Below are positions 1 to 5,756 of a stretch of DNA of 21,664 bases, piece after piece. The notes under the pieces are model-generated. The model was not told the origin of the DNA. It was given only the letters and a program-made list of their open reading frames with translations, and made no database searches. The stretch comes from a virus: positions 1 to 21,664 of the IMG/VR virus record IMGVR_UViG_3300037843_000847; one strand, written 5' to 3'. Position 1 is the first letter of the stretch. Each line of letters opens with the position of its first letter. The position numbers and the translations under genes are program-made.

Positions 1-381
1 TCCATATGTTTCTATGGAATCAATGGAGTCGATTTTTTCTAATGCAACAATTCTCTTTATATGTTGATATCCCTCAGAAAATAAATGAATATGATTTACT
101 AAAATTGGAGCCTTGAATCCTTTTAATTTTTCACATTCTTGTAATGACAATGCTAAGGGTTTTTCAATCATACATGGAATGTCTTGTTGTAATGCATGTA
201 ATGCCAATTGTACATGAGTATCAGGTGGCGTACAAACAATCACTCCATCAGGGTGTTGATCGACCTTTAATTGCCAATTTTGGCGCGTTCCAATGTCAAG
301 ATTTATATGCGGAAAATCTCTAGCAAATGTTTTAATGTACGCTTGCCCCCAATGCCCATTTCCTATCAATAAAACATTCAT
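1..381 (-). CDS. Gfo/Idh/MocA-family NAD(P)-dependent sugar oxidoreductase, N-terminal part (runs off window)
   Basis: An open frame of 127 codons starts at ATG 381-379 and is still open at position 1, so the C-terminal part is missing. The start MNVLLIGNGHWGQAY gives a Rossmann GxGxxG motif (residues 7-12). TPPDTH at about 51-56 and EKPLAL at 73-78 are hallmark segments of the Gfo/Idh/MocA family, the Lys of EKP being the conserved catalytic lysine. Members oxidise or reduce sugars, often NDP-sugars or inositol. The ATG overlaps the TGA stop of the upstream dehydratase gene as ATGA (381-378), implying translational coupling. By context it should act on the product of the preceding 4,6-dehydratase and other sugar enzymes, for example as a ketoreductase; this role is inferred. 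The family call is firm, the substrate unknown. Confidence 0.82.
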   Translation of the reverse strand, partial: MNVLLIGNGHWGQAYIKTFARDFPHINLDIGTRQNWQLKVDQHPDGVIVCTPPDTHVQLALHALQQDIPCMIEKPLALSLQECEKLKGFKAPILVNHIHLFSEGYQHIKRIVALEKIDSIDSIETYG

Positions 382-1343
382 TTGTAAAATTCCTGATTTT
401 TCATGTACCACTCAATACATTTATCCATTCCTTCTGAAAAAGAATATTTTGGTTTCCAACCAAGAGCATTTATTTTAGAGGTATTTACAGAGTATCGAAA
501 ATCATGTCCTGGACGATCTTTAATAAAAGAAATATTTTCTTTTTTTTCTAATTTTTGACAAATCTCTTTTACCATTTCAAGATTGGATTTTTCAAATCCT
601 GTTCCGATATTGTAAGTTTCATTTACAACCCCGGCAATTTCAGATTTCATTAACATAATGATTGCAGAACAATGATCTTCAACATAAATCCATTCTCTAC
701 ATTGTTTTCCAGAACCATGAATGGGAATGGGAGTATTGTTCAATGAGCATGTAATAATTTTTGGAACCAAATTTCTTGGAGGTTGTTTAGGGCCGAAATT
801 GTTGCAACATCGAGTAATGATGTAATTTAAACCATGTGTTTGATTGGCTGCTTTGACAATCAATTCTCCACACGCTTTGCTAGAAGAATAAGGGTTTCTA
901 GGATTGATGGGAGAATTTTCTGTCCAGGATTGTTCGCCTTTTTGAAGTTGACCATATATTTCGTCCGTACTGCAATAAATAAATTTTTGTACATTGTATT
1001 TCAGGGACAAATCTACCAGTACTTGAGTGCCTACTACATTGGAATGAATGAAAGGCCCTGCAGATCGAATAGAGTCGTCCACGAATGACTCAGCAGCGCC
1101 ATTAATAACAATATCTGGCTTGTGCATGGCAAAGACATTGTTCATAAAAATTTCATCTGCAATGTCTCCCATATAAAAAGGATGATCCTGATTAATTAAA
1201 ACATTTGGATAATTATATGGCGCTAAAACTTTATCCACAGAAACAAAATTAAATTCATTCGAATTTTCAGCCATCACTTTGCGCATGAAATTCGAAAAGA
1301 TAAAACCGCAACTGCCCGAAATTAATATATTTTTTCTATCCAT
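378..1343 (-). CDS. rmlB: RmlB-like dTDP-glucose 4,6-dehydratase (extended SDR)
   Basis: A 321-residue NAD-dependent short-chain dehydratase expected to convert an NDP-glucose to the 4-keto-6-deoxy sugar, the entry step of deoxysugar synthesis. Visible motifs are an N-terminal Rossmann segment GSCGFIFSNF (10-19), STDEIYG (125-131) with the Asp-Glu pair typical of 4,6-dehydratases, and the catalytic Tyr152-x3-Lys156 in NPYSSSKA. RCCNNFGP (178-185) and REWIYVEDH (216-224) are RmlB substrate-binding segments. The third glycine of the usual GxxGxxG is Phe16. Length is slightly under the usual ~350. The start ATG 1343-1341 lies inside the 3' end of an upstream endonuclease gene (22-nt overlap) with no clear ribosome binding site. 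An orphan copy of the original start lies at 2289, so this N terminus is probably a replacement. The stop overlaps the next ATG. Confidence 0.88.
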   Translation of the reverse strand: MDRKNILISGSCGFIFSNFMRKVMAENSNEFNFVSVDKVLAPYNYPNVLINQDHPFYMGDIADEIFMNNVFAMHKPDIVINGAAESFVDDSIRSAGPFIHSNVVGTQVLVDLSLKYNVQKFIYCSTDEIYGQLQKGEQSWTENSPINPRNPYSSSKACGELIVKAANQTHGLNYIITRCCNNFGPKQPPRNLVPKIITCSLNNTPIPIHGSGKQCREWIYVEDHCSAIIMLMKSEIAGVVNETYNIGTGFEKSNLEMVKEICQKLEKKENISFIKDRPGHDFRYSVNTSKINALGWKPKYSFSEGMDKCIEWYMKNQEFYK

Positions 1344-2230
1344 GACAAGTTGCCATTTTTATAATACTTCCTCAATGTATTTAAACTTTTTCCAAATTCA
1401 TTTACACAAATATTTTTAATATCATCATATACTACAATGCTACAGTTGAATCCTTTTTCTTCACAAAAAGATCGTAATGCAGAAAATTTTGCTTCTTTTT
1501 TGTTTTCATTTTCATATCCTTTAACTTCTTCTATTGTTTTTGATCCGTCTGTTTTTATTATCTCAAAATCTGGAATGTAGTTTTTTGTATTACCATCCAA
1601 TGCATATTGTATTTTTATACTGTGTCTTTTAGTCCAACTAATAACACTTTCTTCTCTATCCAATAATATCATTCTTATAAACTCTATAAAAGAATCAAAT
1701 CTGAAGTTTTGGTTTGTTTTTGTAGATGTGTAATATCCCTTCAATCCATAATGACTTGGTTTTAAATCTATATATCCATCAGCAATCAATGAAGATCTTG
1801 TTTTTGACATTTTTTGTCTTGACTCTTCAGTATGTTTTTTGCCAAAAAACGGATTATTAACACCTGTCATTTTTTCACAATGATTAGCCCAATATATATC
1901 AAACTCCTCAGTTGAAAGTTTGTTTTTAATCATGTTATAACAACCTCCAACTTCTTGTTGAAATTTTATCATTTTCTCCAAAGACTCTTCAGAATGTTTT
2001 TTTCCAAAAAATGGATTATTAGATCCAGAATTTTTTTTCGATAGGTTATCTTTCCATTCTTGTGTGTGCTTTTTCCCTATTTTTGCACATCTTCCAGAAC
2101 AATATTTTTGTTTGGCGGCCCTACTTCTTATTCCAATCCATTTTTCAACACCACATTTTTCACATTTTATTAAAAACTCTCGTTTTAAATACCCGTTTTC
2201 TCCTCTAAAGCGTCGTTCATCTATATACAT
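1322..2230 (-). CDS. Homing endonuclease, zinc-finger/NUMOD3 DNA-binding part plus PD-(D/E)XK-like nuclease domain
   Basis: A 302-residue protein. Residues 23-48 form a C-x2-C...C-x3-C zinc-finger-like motif (Cys23, 26, 44, 48). Three NUMOD3-type DNA-contact repeats follow, two nearly identical: NNPFFGKKHSEESLEKM (71-87) and NNPFFGKKHTEESRQKM (125-141), plus a partial one near 52-66. The C-terminal half (about 165-270) has Glu183 in a helix, then YIPDFEI (Asp221) and IEEVKG (Glu235, Lys237), the pattern of a PD-(D/E)XK nuclease; no LAGLIDADG, HNH or GIY-YIG motif is seen. It lies between the sugar C-methyltransferase and rmlB, precisely where the rmlB start is duplicated, and its last codons are read in another frame as the new rmlB start. 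It probably cleaves endonuclease-free alleles and copies itself in. No group I intron core flanks it. The nuclease fold is inferred from motifs. Confidence 0.75.
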   Translation of the reverse strand: MYIDERRFRGENGYLKREFLIKCEKCGVEKWIGIRSRAAKQKYCSGRCAKIGKKHTQEWKDNLSKKNSGSNNPFFGKKHSEESLEKMIKFQQEVGGCYNMIKNKLSTEEFDIYWANHCEKMTGVNNPFFGKKHTEESRQKMSKTRSSLIADGYIDLKPSHYGLKGYYTSTKTNQNFRFDSFIEFIRMILLDREESVISWTKRHSIKIQYALDGNTKNYIPDFEIIKTDGSKTIEEVKGYENENKKEAKFSALRSFCEEKGFNCSIVVYDDIKNICVNEFGKSLNTLRKYYKNGNLSWIEKIY

Positions 2231-2289
2231 ATAAAAATATCAAAATATTGATAGAACCCACATGAACCTGTACACAATACAGTTTTCAT
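2221..2289 (-). pseudogene. rmlB: Orphaned 5' end of rmlB, cut off by endonuclease insertion
   Basis: ATG 2289-2287 opens a 22-codon frame ending at TAG 2223-2221. Its first 12 codons read MKTVLCTGSCGF, a canonical Rossmann start for an RmlB-type enzyme that matches the GSCGF of the intact downstream gene. The remaining ten codons are unrelated AT-rich sequence. The ATG overlaps the TGA of the C-methyltransferase gene (ATGA, 2289-2286), the same coupled junction used elsewhere in this operon, so this was evidently the original rmlB start. The endonuclease ATG (2230) lies just before the remnant's stop, in another frame. Confidence 0.8.
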
Positions 2290-3506
2290 ACAATCCTCAG
2301 ATTTGGCAGAGGCACAATCCATTTTCCAGAAAAATTTTTATGTTTTGCAATAATTGGATTCGCAAAATTCCATGCCAAAACTAAAAGATAATCCAGTTTT
2401 TTTTCATAAATACTTTGGGCCGGTAGAACTTGAATATGTTTCCCAGGAGTAAATGTTCCTTGTTTTAAAGGCGCATCATCTACTGCAAATTCAATCATAT
2501 TTTCATCTATGCCCAAGGCATACATAAGAGTTGTGGCTTTAGCGGGAACTCCATAAATTGCTGTTTTTTTCCCGGCATTGTTTATATCACACAAAATTTG
2601 GTTTAGTTTATGTCCTAAATAAACAATATTTTCTTGAAGTTTTTCCGCTCTCTCAAAAATATTATCTTCTTCATAACAAAGTTTTTCAACACATTCTTCA
2701 GGTTGATATTTTGAAGAAGTTTCGTATGCAACAAAAACTCGAATAGAACCACCATGATTAGGCAGTTTTTGCACATCAAAAACAGACATTCCATGAGATC
2801 TAAAGAAATGAATTAGTGGGGTTATTGTGTGGTAAGACATGTGTTCGTGATAGATTGTATCAAAAACAACATTGTCACAAACATCTCCAAAATAAGATAC
2901 TTCGAAAACAAACACACCTTGGGGCTTCAATAATGCCTTTACACCTTTAGCGAATCCAATCATATCAGGGACATGGGCAAAAACATTGTTTGCAGATACA
3001 ATGTCAAATTGGCCATATTCTTTAACTAAATCATGAGCATATTGTTCAGTAAAAAATTCCGGAAGCGTTGGAATACCATTTTTAGTCGCTTCATCTGCAA
3101 TATTTTTTGCAGGATCAATTCCAAGAACACTCATGCCCAATTCTTGAAATCTTTTTAGAAAAATACCATCATTAGACGCAATGTCTAAAATTTTAGATTT
3201 AGGCTTTAGATTAAATCTATTTATAACCTCTTCGGCATATTGGCGAAAATGCTGTACATTAACTGGAGAAGTTCCTGAAACAAATAAATAATTCCTAAAC
3301 ATTCTTTCAGGAGATATAATCTCGTTCAATTGAAAATGCCCACATTTATCACAAACACAAACTTGCAACGGAAAGATATCTTGGATATCTTTTGATCTAA
3401 GAAACTCATTGGCTAGAGGTGTTTTTCCCAGATCAATTATTGGAGAAGATAAAACTCCAATACCACACAATCTACACGCATCATTTTTATAAGAATCAGA
3501 ATCCAT
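2286..3506 (-). CDS. TylC3/NovU-type NDP-sugar C-methyltransferase
   Basis: 406 residues from ATG 3506-3504; a TTG one codon earlier is an in-frame but less likely start. The three-part architecture of sugar C-methyltransferases is visible. The N-terminal zinc-binding unit has CRLC (11-14) and a second cysteine group CVCDKC near 50-55. A SAM-binding domain follows with motif I ILDIASNDGIFL and SANNVFAHVPD. A C-terminal domain is preceded by the catalytic-type IYHEHMSYHTI histidine/tyrosine cluster. Characterised relatives (TylCIII, NovU, TcaB9) add a methyl group at C3 or C5 of dTDP-4-keto-6-deoxysugars. That fits the neighbouring 4,6-dehydratase, which would supply the 4-keto substrate. The ATG shares one base with the cupin stop (TGATG), and the TGA overlaps the orphaned rmlB start. 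The family is firm; the methylated carbon cannot be read from sequence. Confidence 0.85.
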   Translation of the reverse strand: MDSDSYKNDACRLCGIGVLSSPIIDLGKTPLANEFLRSKDIQDIFPLQVCVCDKCGHFQLNEIISPERMFRNYLFVSGTSPVNVQHFRQYAEEVINRFNLKPKSKILDIASNDGIFLKRFQELGMSVLGIDPAKNIADEATKNGIPTLPEFFTEQYAHDLVKEYGQFDIVSANNVFAHVPDMIGFAKGVKALLKPQGVFVFEVSYFGDVCDNVVFDTIYHEHMSYHTITPLIHFFRSHGMSVFDVQKLPNHGGSIRVFVAYETSSKYQPEECVEKLCYEEDNIFERAEKLQENIVYLGHKLNQILCDINNAGKKTAIYGVPAKATTLMYALGIDENMIEFAVDDAPLKQGTFTPGKHIQVLPAQSIYEKKLDYLLVLAWNFANPIIAKHKNFSGKWIVPLPNLRIV

Positions 3507-3868
3507 CAAAACTCCATTTTCACAGTGTCGTTTTTATCAAATTCTGGACCCCTATAATTTGCCGCAAATGTCATCATCACAGTATCTTCTAAAAATACTG
3601 TTTTATGAACAAGTTTTGATCCTGTAAAAACCATTTCTCCAGGTTCACAAATATCCATGGTAATTATGTCTGAATTTAAATCTCGTTCCCAATATTCCAT
3701 TTTTCCAGAAATAATGTACATATAATGAGAATTTGTTAAATGATAATGATTGGATCGAGTACATCCTTTTTTAGATGTAATTATTCCTACATGATTAAAA
3801 GATGCATTGATAATATTTTGAATGATACCGCGCTCATCTACAAATGATGACCCTAAAGAAACTTTCAT
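3506..3868 (-). CDS. Small cupin, probable NDP-sugar isomerase/epimerase
   Basis: 120 residues from ATG 3868-3866, which overlaps the TGA of the upstream glycosyltransferase (ATGA). A longer frame reaches 3946, but those 26 residues would overlap that gene, and the shorter start follows the operon's coupling rule. The protein is a single-domain cupin. It begins KVSLGSSFVDERGIIQNI, like the DERG opening of RmlC/FdtA-type sugar cupins. Metal or substrate histidines appear in NHYHLTNSHYMYIISG, the closing strand is CEPGEMVFTGSKLVHKT, and His is repeated at the second cupin motif. Such proteins epimerise or isomerise dTDP-4-keto-6-deoxysugars (3,5-epimerase, 3,4-ketoisomerase) or bind sugars. Its place between a glycosyltransferase and a sugar C-methyltransferase supports a sugar role. 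The exact reaction is uncertain. Confidence 0.7.
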   Translation of the reverse strand: MKVSLGSSFVDERGIIQNIINASFNHVGIITSKKGCTRSNHYHLTNSHYMYIISGKMEYWERDLNSDIITMDICEPGEMVFTGSKLVHKTVFLEDTVMMTFAANYRGPEFDKNDTVKMEF

Positions 3869-4968
3869 TTTGCCCCTGCTTTTATTATGTTTTCCAAATT
3901 TTGTGCCACATTTTTCCAAGTTTTTTTCATAGAAAAGTCTGTACATTTTTTAATTATACAATCAGAAAAATATTTATCTTTGAGTGCTTTAATAACTAAA
4001 TCCGAATACTGTGATGCATTTTTAGAAAGAGGAGATTGAACAATTAAAGCTCCGGAATTTTTATACACATCCCCTAAACAATCTTTATCTGTAATAACAG
4101 GAACTGTAAAAGAAGCACATCCTTCCAATGTAGCTATGGAAAAACCTTCTGTAAAAGAAACGGTATCACAGCAAAAACCCAATACAGAAGCTTCAGACAG
4201 TTCTTTTTTCATTTGATTTCTAGAAATAGAACCCACGTGCTGCACACCAAAGTTTTTCAACCTGAGAATGCTTTCTTTAATATAACGAACTCTTTGGCCA
4301 ATTTCTTTTATATGATCTTGAGTTTCTTGAGCCTCTGTGTTTTCAGTATTGAAATTAAAGTGATAGAATATTTTCAATGTTGCTTCTGGAACTTGATTTT
4401 TGATTTTTGGCCATTCTTGTAAAAGCCAATGCAACCCTCTATCTGCAGAAGAACACCATACCACTCTGCCTGGAACTCTTCGATCTTCATACCATTCAGG
4501 AGTACATCCCAATTCTAAAAAATCCCATTTTTCAGGACAAGGTGTTAATTGTTTTAAATAATGTGTATGTAATTTTGATGCACCTAAAAATTTATCTACA
4601 TAATTTTCATATCCTGGATTGCAATATCCAAAATCATTCCAAAATTGCCAACAAATTCGAAATACTTTTGTACATTTTAAATCCATGAACATGTTGGGTT
4701 CATTAATAGAAATCACACAATCAAAAGTATCATCTATAATTGTTCGCTCTTCTAAAGAATGTATATTTACATCTTCCCATTTGGTAATATTTTTGTTGAT
4801 ATGTACAGTAAATAAATGAACGCAATGCCCTAATTTTACAAGCTCTAAAGAAATCATAACAGCACTCAAATCAGTTCCCGTTAATCCTCTGTTAGAATTC
4901 CATATATTATAAAAATCAAACGGTCTTGGGCCTACAGAAAGAGCTCCAAGTATAATTCCAATTTTCAT
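3865..4968 (-). CDS. GT4-like (GT-B fold) glycosyltransferase
   Basis: A 367-residue glycosyltransferase of the GT-B/GT4 type. The N-terminal Rossmann half begins MKIGIILGALSVGP, with GLTGTDLSAVMISLELVKLGH (28-48), a variant of the GG-x-E acceptor-side helix. The C-terminal donor-binding half includes WCSSADRGLHWLLQEWPKIK (171-190) and the EX7E catalytic motif at Glu274-Glu282 (EGFSIATLE). The WPKIK...VPEA segment closely resembles one in the GT4 half of the large double glycosyltransferase at 5757-8432, suggesting the two are paralogues. No signal peptide or membrane segment is seen, so it is presumably cytoplasmic. The ATG overlaps the TGA of the methyltransferase upstream and its own TGA overlaps the cupin ATG. 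Donor and acceptor are not predictable. Confidence 0.82.
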   Translation of the reverse strand: MKIGIILGALSVGPRPFDFYNIWNSNRGLTGTDLSAVMISLELVKLGHCVHLFTVHINKNITKWEDVNIHSLEERTIIDDTFDCVISINEPNMFMDLKCTKVFRICWQFWNDFGYCNPGYENYVDKFLGASKLHTHYLKQLTPCPEKWDFLELGCTPEWYEDRRVPGRVVWCSSADRGLHWLLQEWPKIKNQVPEATLKIFYHFNFNTENTEAQETQDHIKEIGQRVRYIKESILRLKNFGVQHVGSISRNQMKKELSEASVLGFCCDTVSFTEGFSIATLEGCASFTVPVITDKDCLGDVYKNSGALIVQSPLSKNASQYSDLVIKALKDKYFSDCIIKKCTDFSMKKTWKNVAQNLENIIKAGAK

Positions 4969-5753
4969 TTAATGACCTCAAGACAAAGAGAATGTGTCAT
5001 GCCAAAATCAAGTACTTCTTTTTTTAGAACTTCACTTACAGATTCCCCTGTTTTGTTATAATAAATGATTTTTTCAAACCCTGCATCTTTCAACAATTTA
5101 TTCATAGATGTTTTTGTATACAAAAACATATGCCCTTCATAATTATTGAATACACAAGAGGCACCAGAAGAGCCATACATAAGCATAGCTAATTGAGCGC
5201 TTGGATCACGATCTTTATAAAAATCAGGTTGTTCACAAGCAAATTTATCCATTTCGCCATTGATATATGCATGAACCAGCAAATCAAGATCTGGAGTAGT
5301 CAATCGCATCACTCCTCCTGGTTTTAGCATTCTATAACATTCTTTGATGAGTTCTGGAGCTTGAAAAATAGGATTGATATGTTCTATGACTTGCCCCAAA
5401 TAAATTAAATGTACAGAATTATCTGAATGTTGAGGAAATCCTTTTGTTAAATCATGTGGTATTATTTTTAGCTCTCCTCCTGCTTTAGCATAATCTCTAA
5501 GTTCTTCCATAAATTTTAGAGATTTTGCATCTGAAGGAAGCGTTTTGATAAAATTGATAAATTGATCGAAATTTGCATGATCATAATTAGTCCAACCATC
5601 ATGTGCAAACATACATGGGCCACATCCAATATTTAGTTTTACAATTTCATTTTGATTGTTTTGATTACTTTTATTGTTTTGATTGCATTCAACAACCATA
5701 GATTGAATGTTTTTGAAGATCGATTTTTGCAATAGTTCATTGTATTCAGACAT
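4965..5753 (-). CDS. Class I SAM-dependent methyltransferase
   Basis: A 262-residue Rossmann-fold methyltransferase. Motif I is KLNIGCGPCMFAHDGWTNYD (39-58), the pattern common in glycan- and lipid-cluster methyltransferases. Later come LIYLGQVIEHI, where the EH pair marks the motif IV region, then YRMLKPGGVMRLTTPDLD. The C-terminal part (TKTSMNKLLKDAGFEKI) is typical of methyltransferase 11/12 proteins. Residues 24-35 are an Asn-rich low-complexity stretch encoded by short TTGTTTTGATT-like repeats (5650-5690). ATG 5753 follows the glycosyltransferase stop by three bases with AGGTGA as ribosome binding site. It probably methylates a sugar or the transferred glycan, by context only. Its TGA overlaps the next gene's ATG. 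Confidence 0.8.
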   Translation of the reverse strand: MSEYNELLQKSIFKNIQSMVVECNQNNKSNQNNQNEIVKLNIGCGPCMFAHDGWTNYDHANFDQFINFIKTLPSDAKSLKFMEELRDYAKAGGELKIIPHDLTKGFPQHSDNSVHLIYLGQVIEHINPIFQAPELIKECYRMLKPGGVMRLTTPDLDLLVHAYINGEMDKFACEQPDFYKDRDPSAQLAMLMYGSSGASCVFNNYEGHMFLYTKTSMNKLLKDAGFEKIIYYNKTGESVSEVLKKEVLDFGMTHSLCLEVIK

Positions 5754-5756
5754 AAA

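Noticed and set aside
1301-2256. A group I intron or intein holding the endonuclease in rmlB
   Set aside because: Only about 25 nt lie between the break point and the endonuclease ATG, and the downstream end is coding for rmlB. None of the core strings seen in the capsid introns are present. The endonuclease is out of frame with the remnant and a stop intervenes, so it is no intein.
1301-2256. Programmed translational bypass joining the rmlB remnant to its downstream part
   Set aside because: A hop of nearly 1 kb has no precedent I know of, and the downstream gene has its own ATG and a duplicated, recoded GSCGF, which a bypass would not need.
3869-3946. 26-codon N-terminal extension of the cupin gene
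   Set aside because: It overlaps the glycosyltransferase gene and lacks a ribosome binding site. ATG 3868 overlaps the upstream stop as ATGA, as at other junctions here, and gives a normal cupin start.
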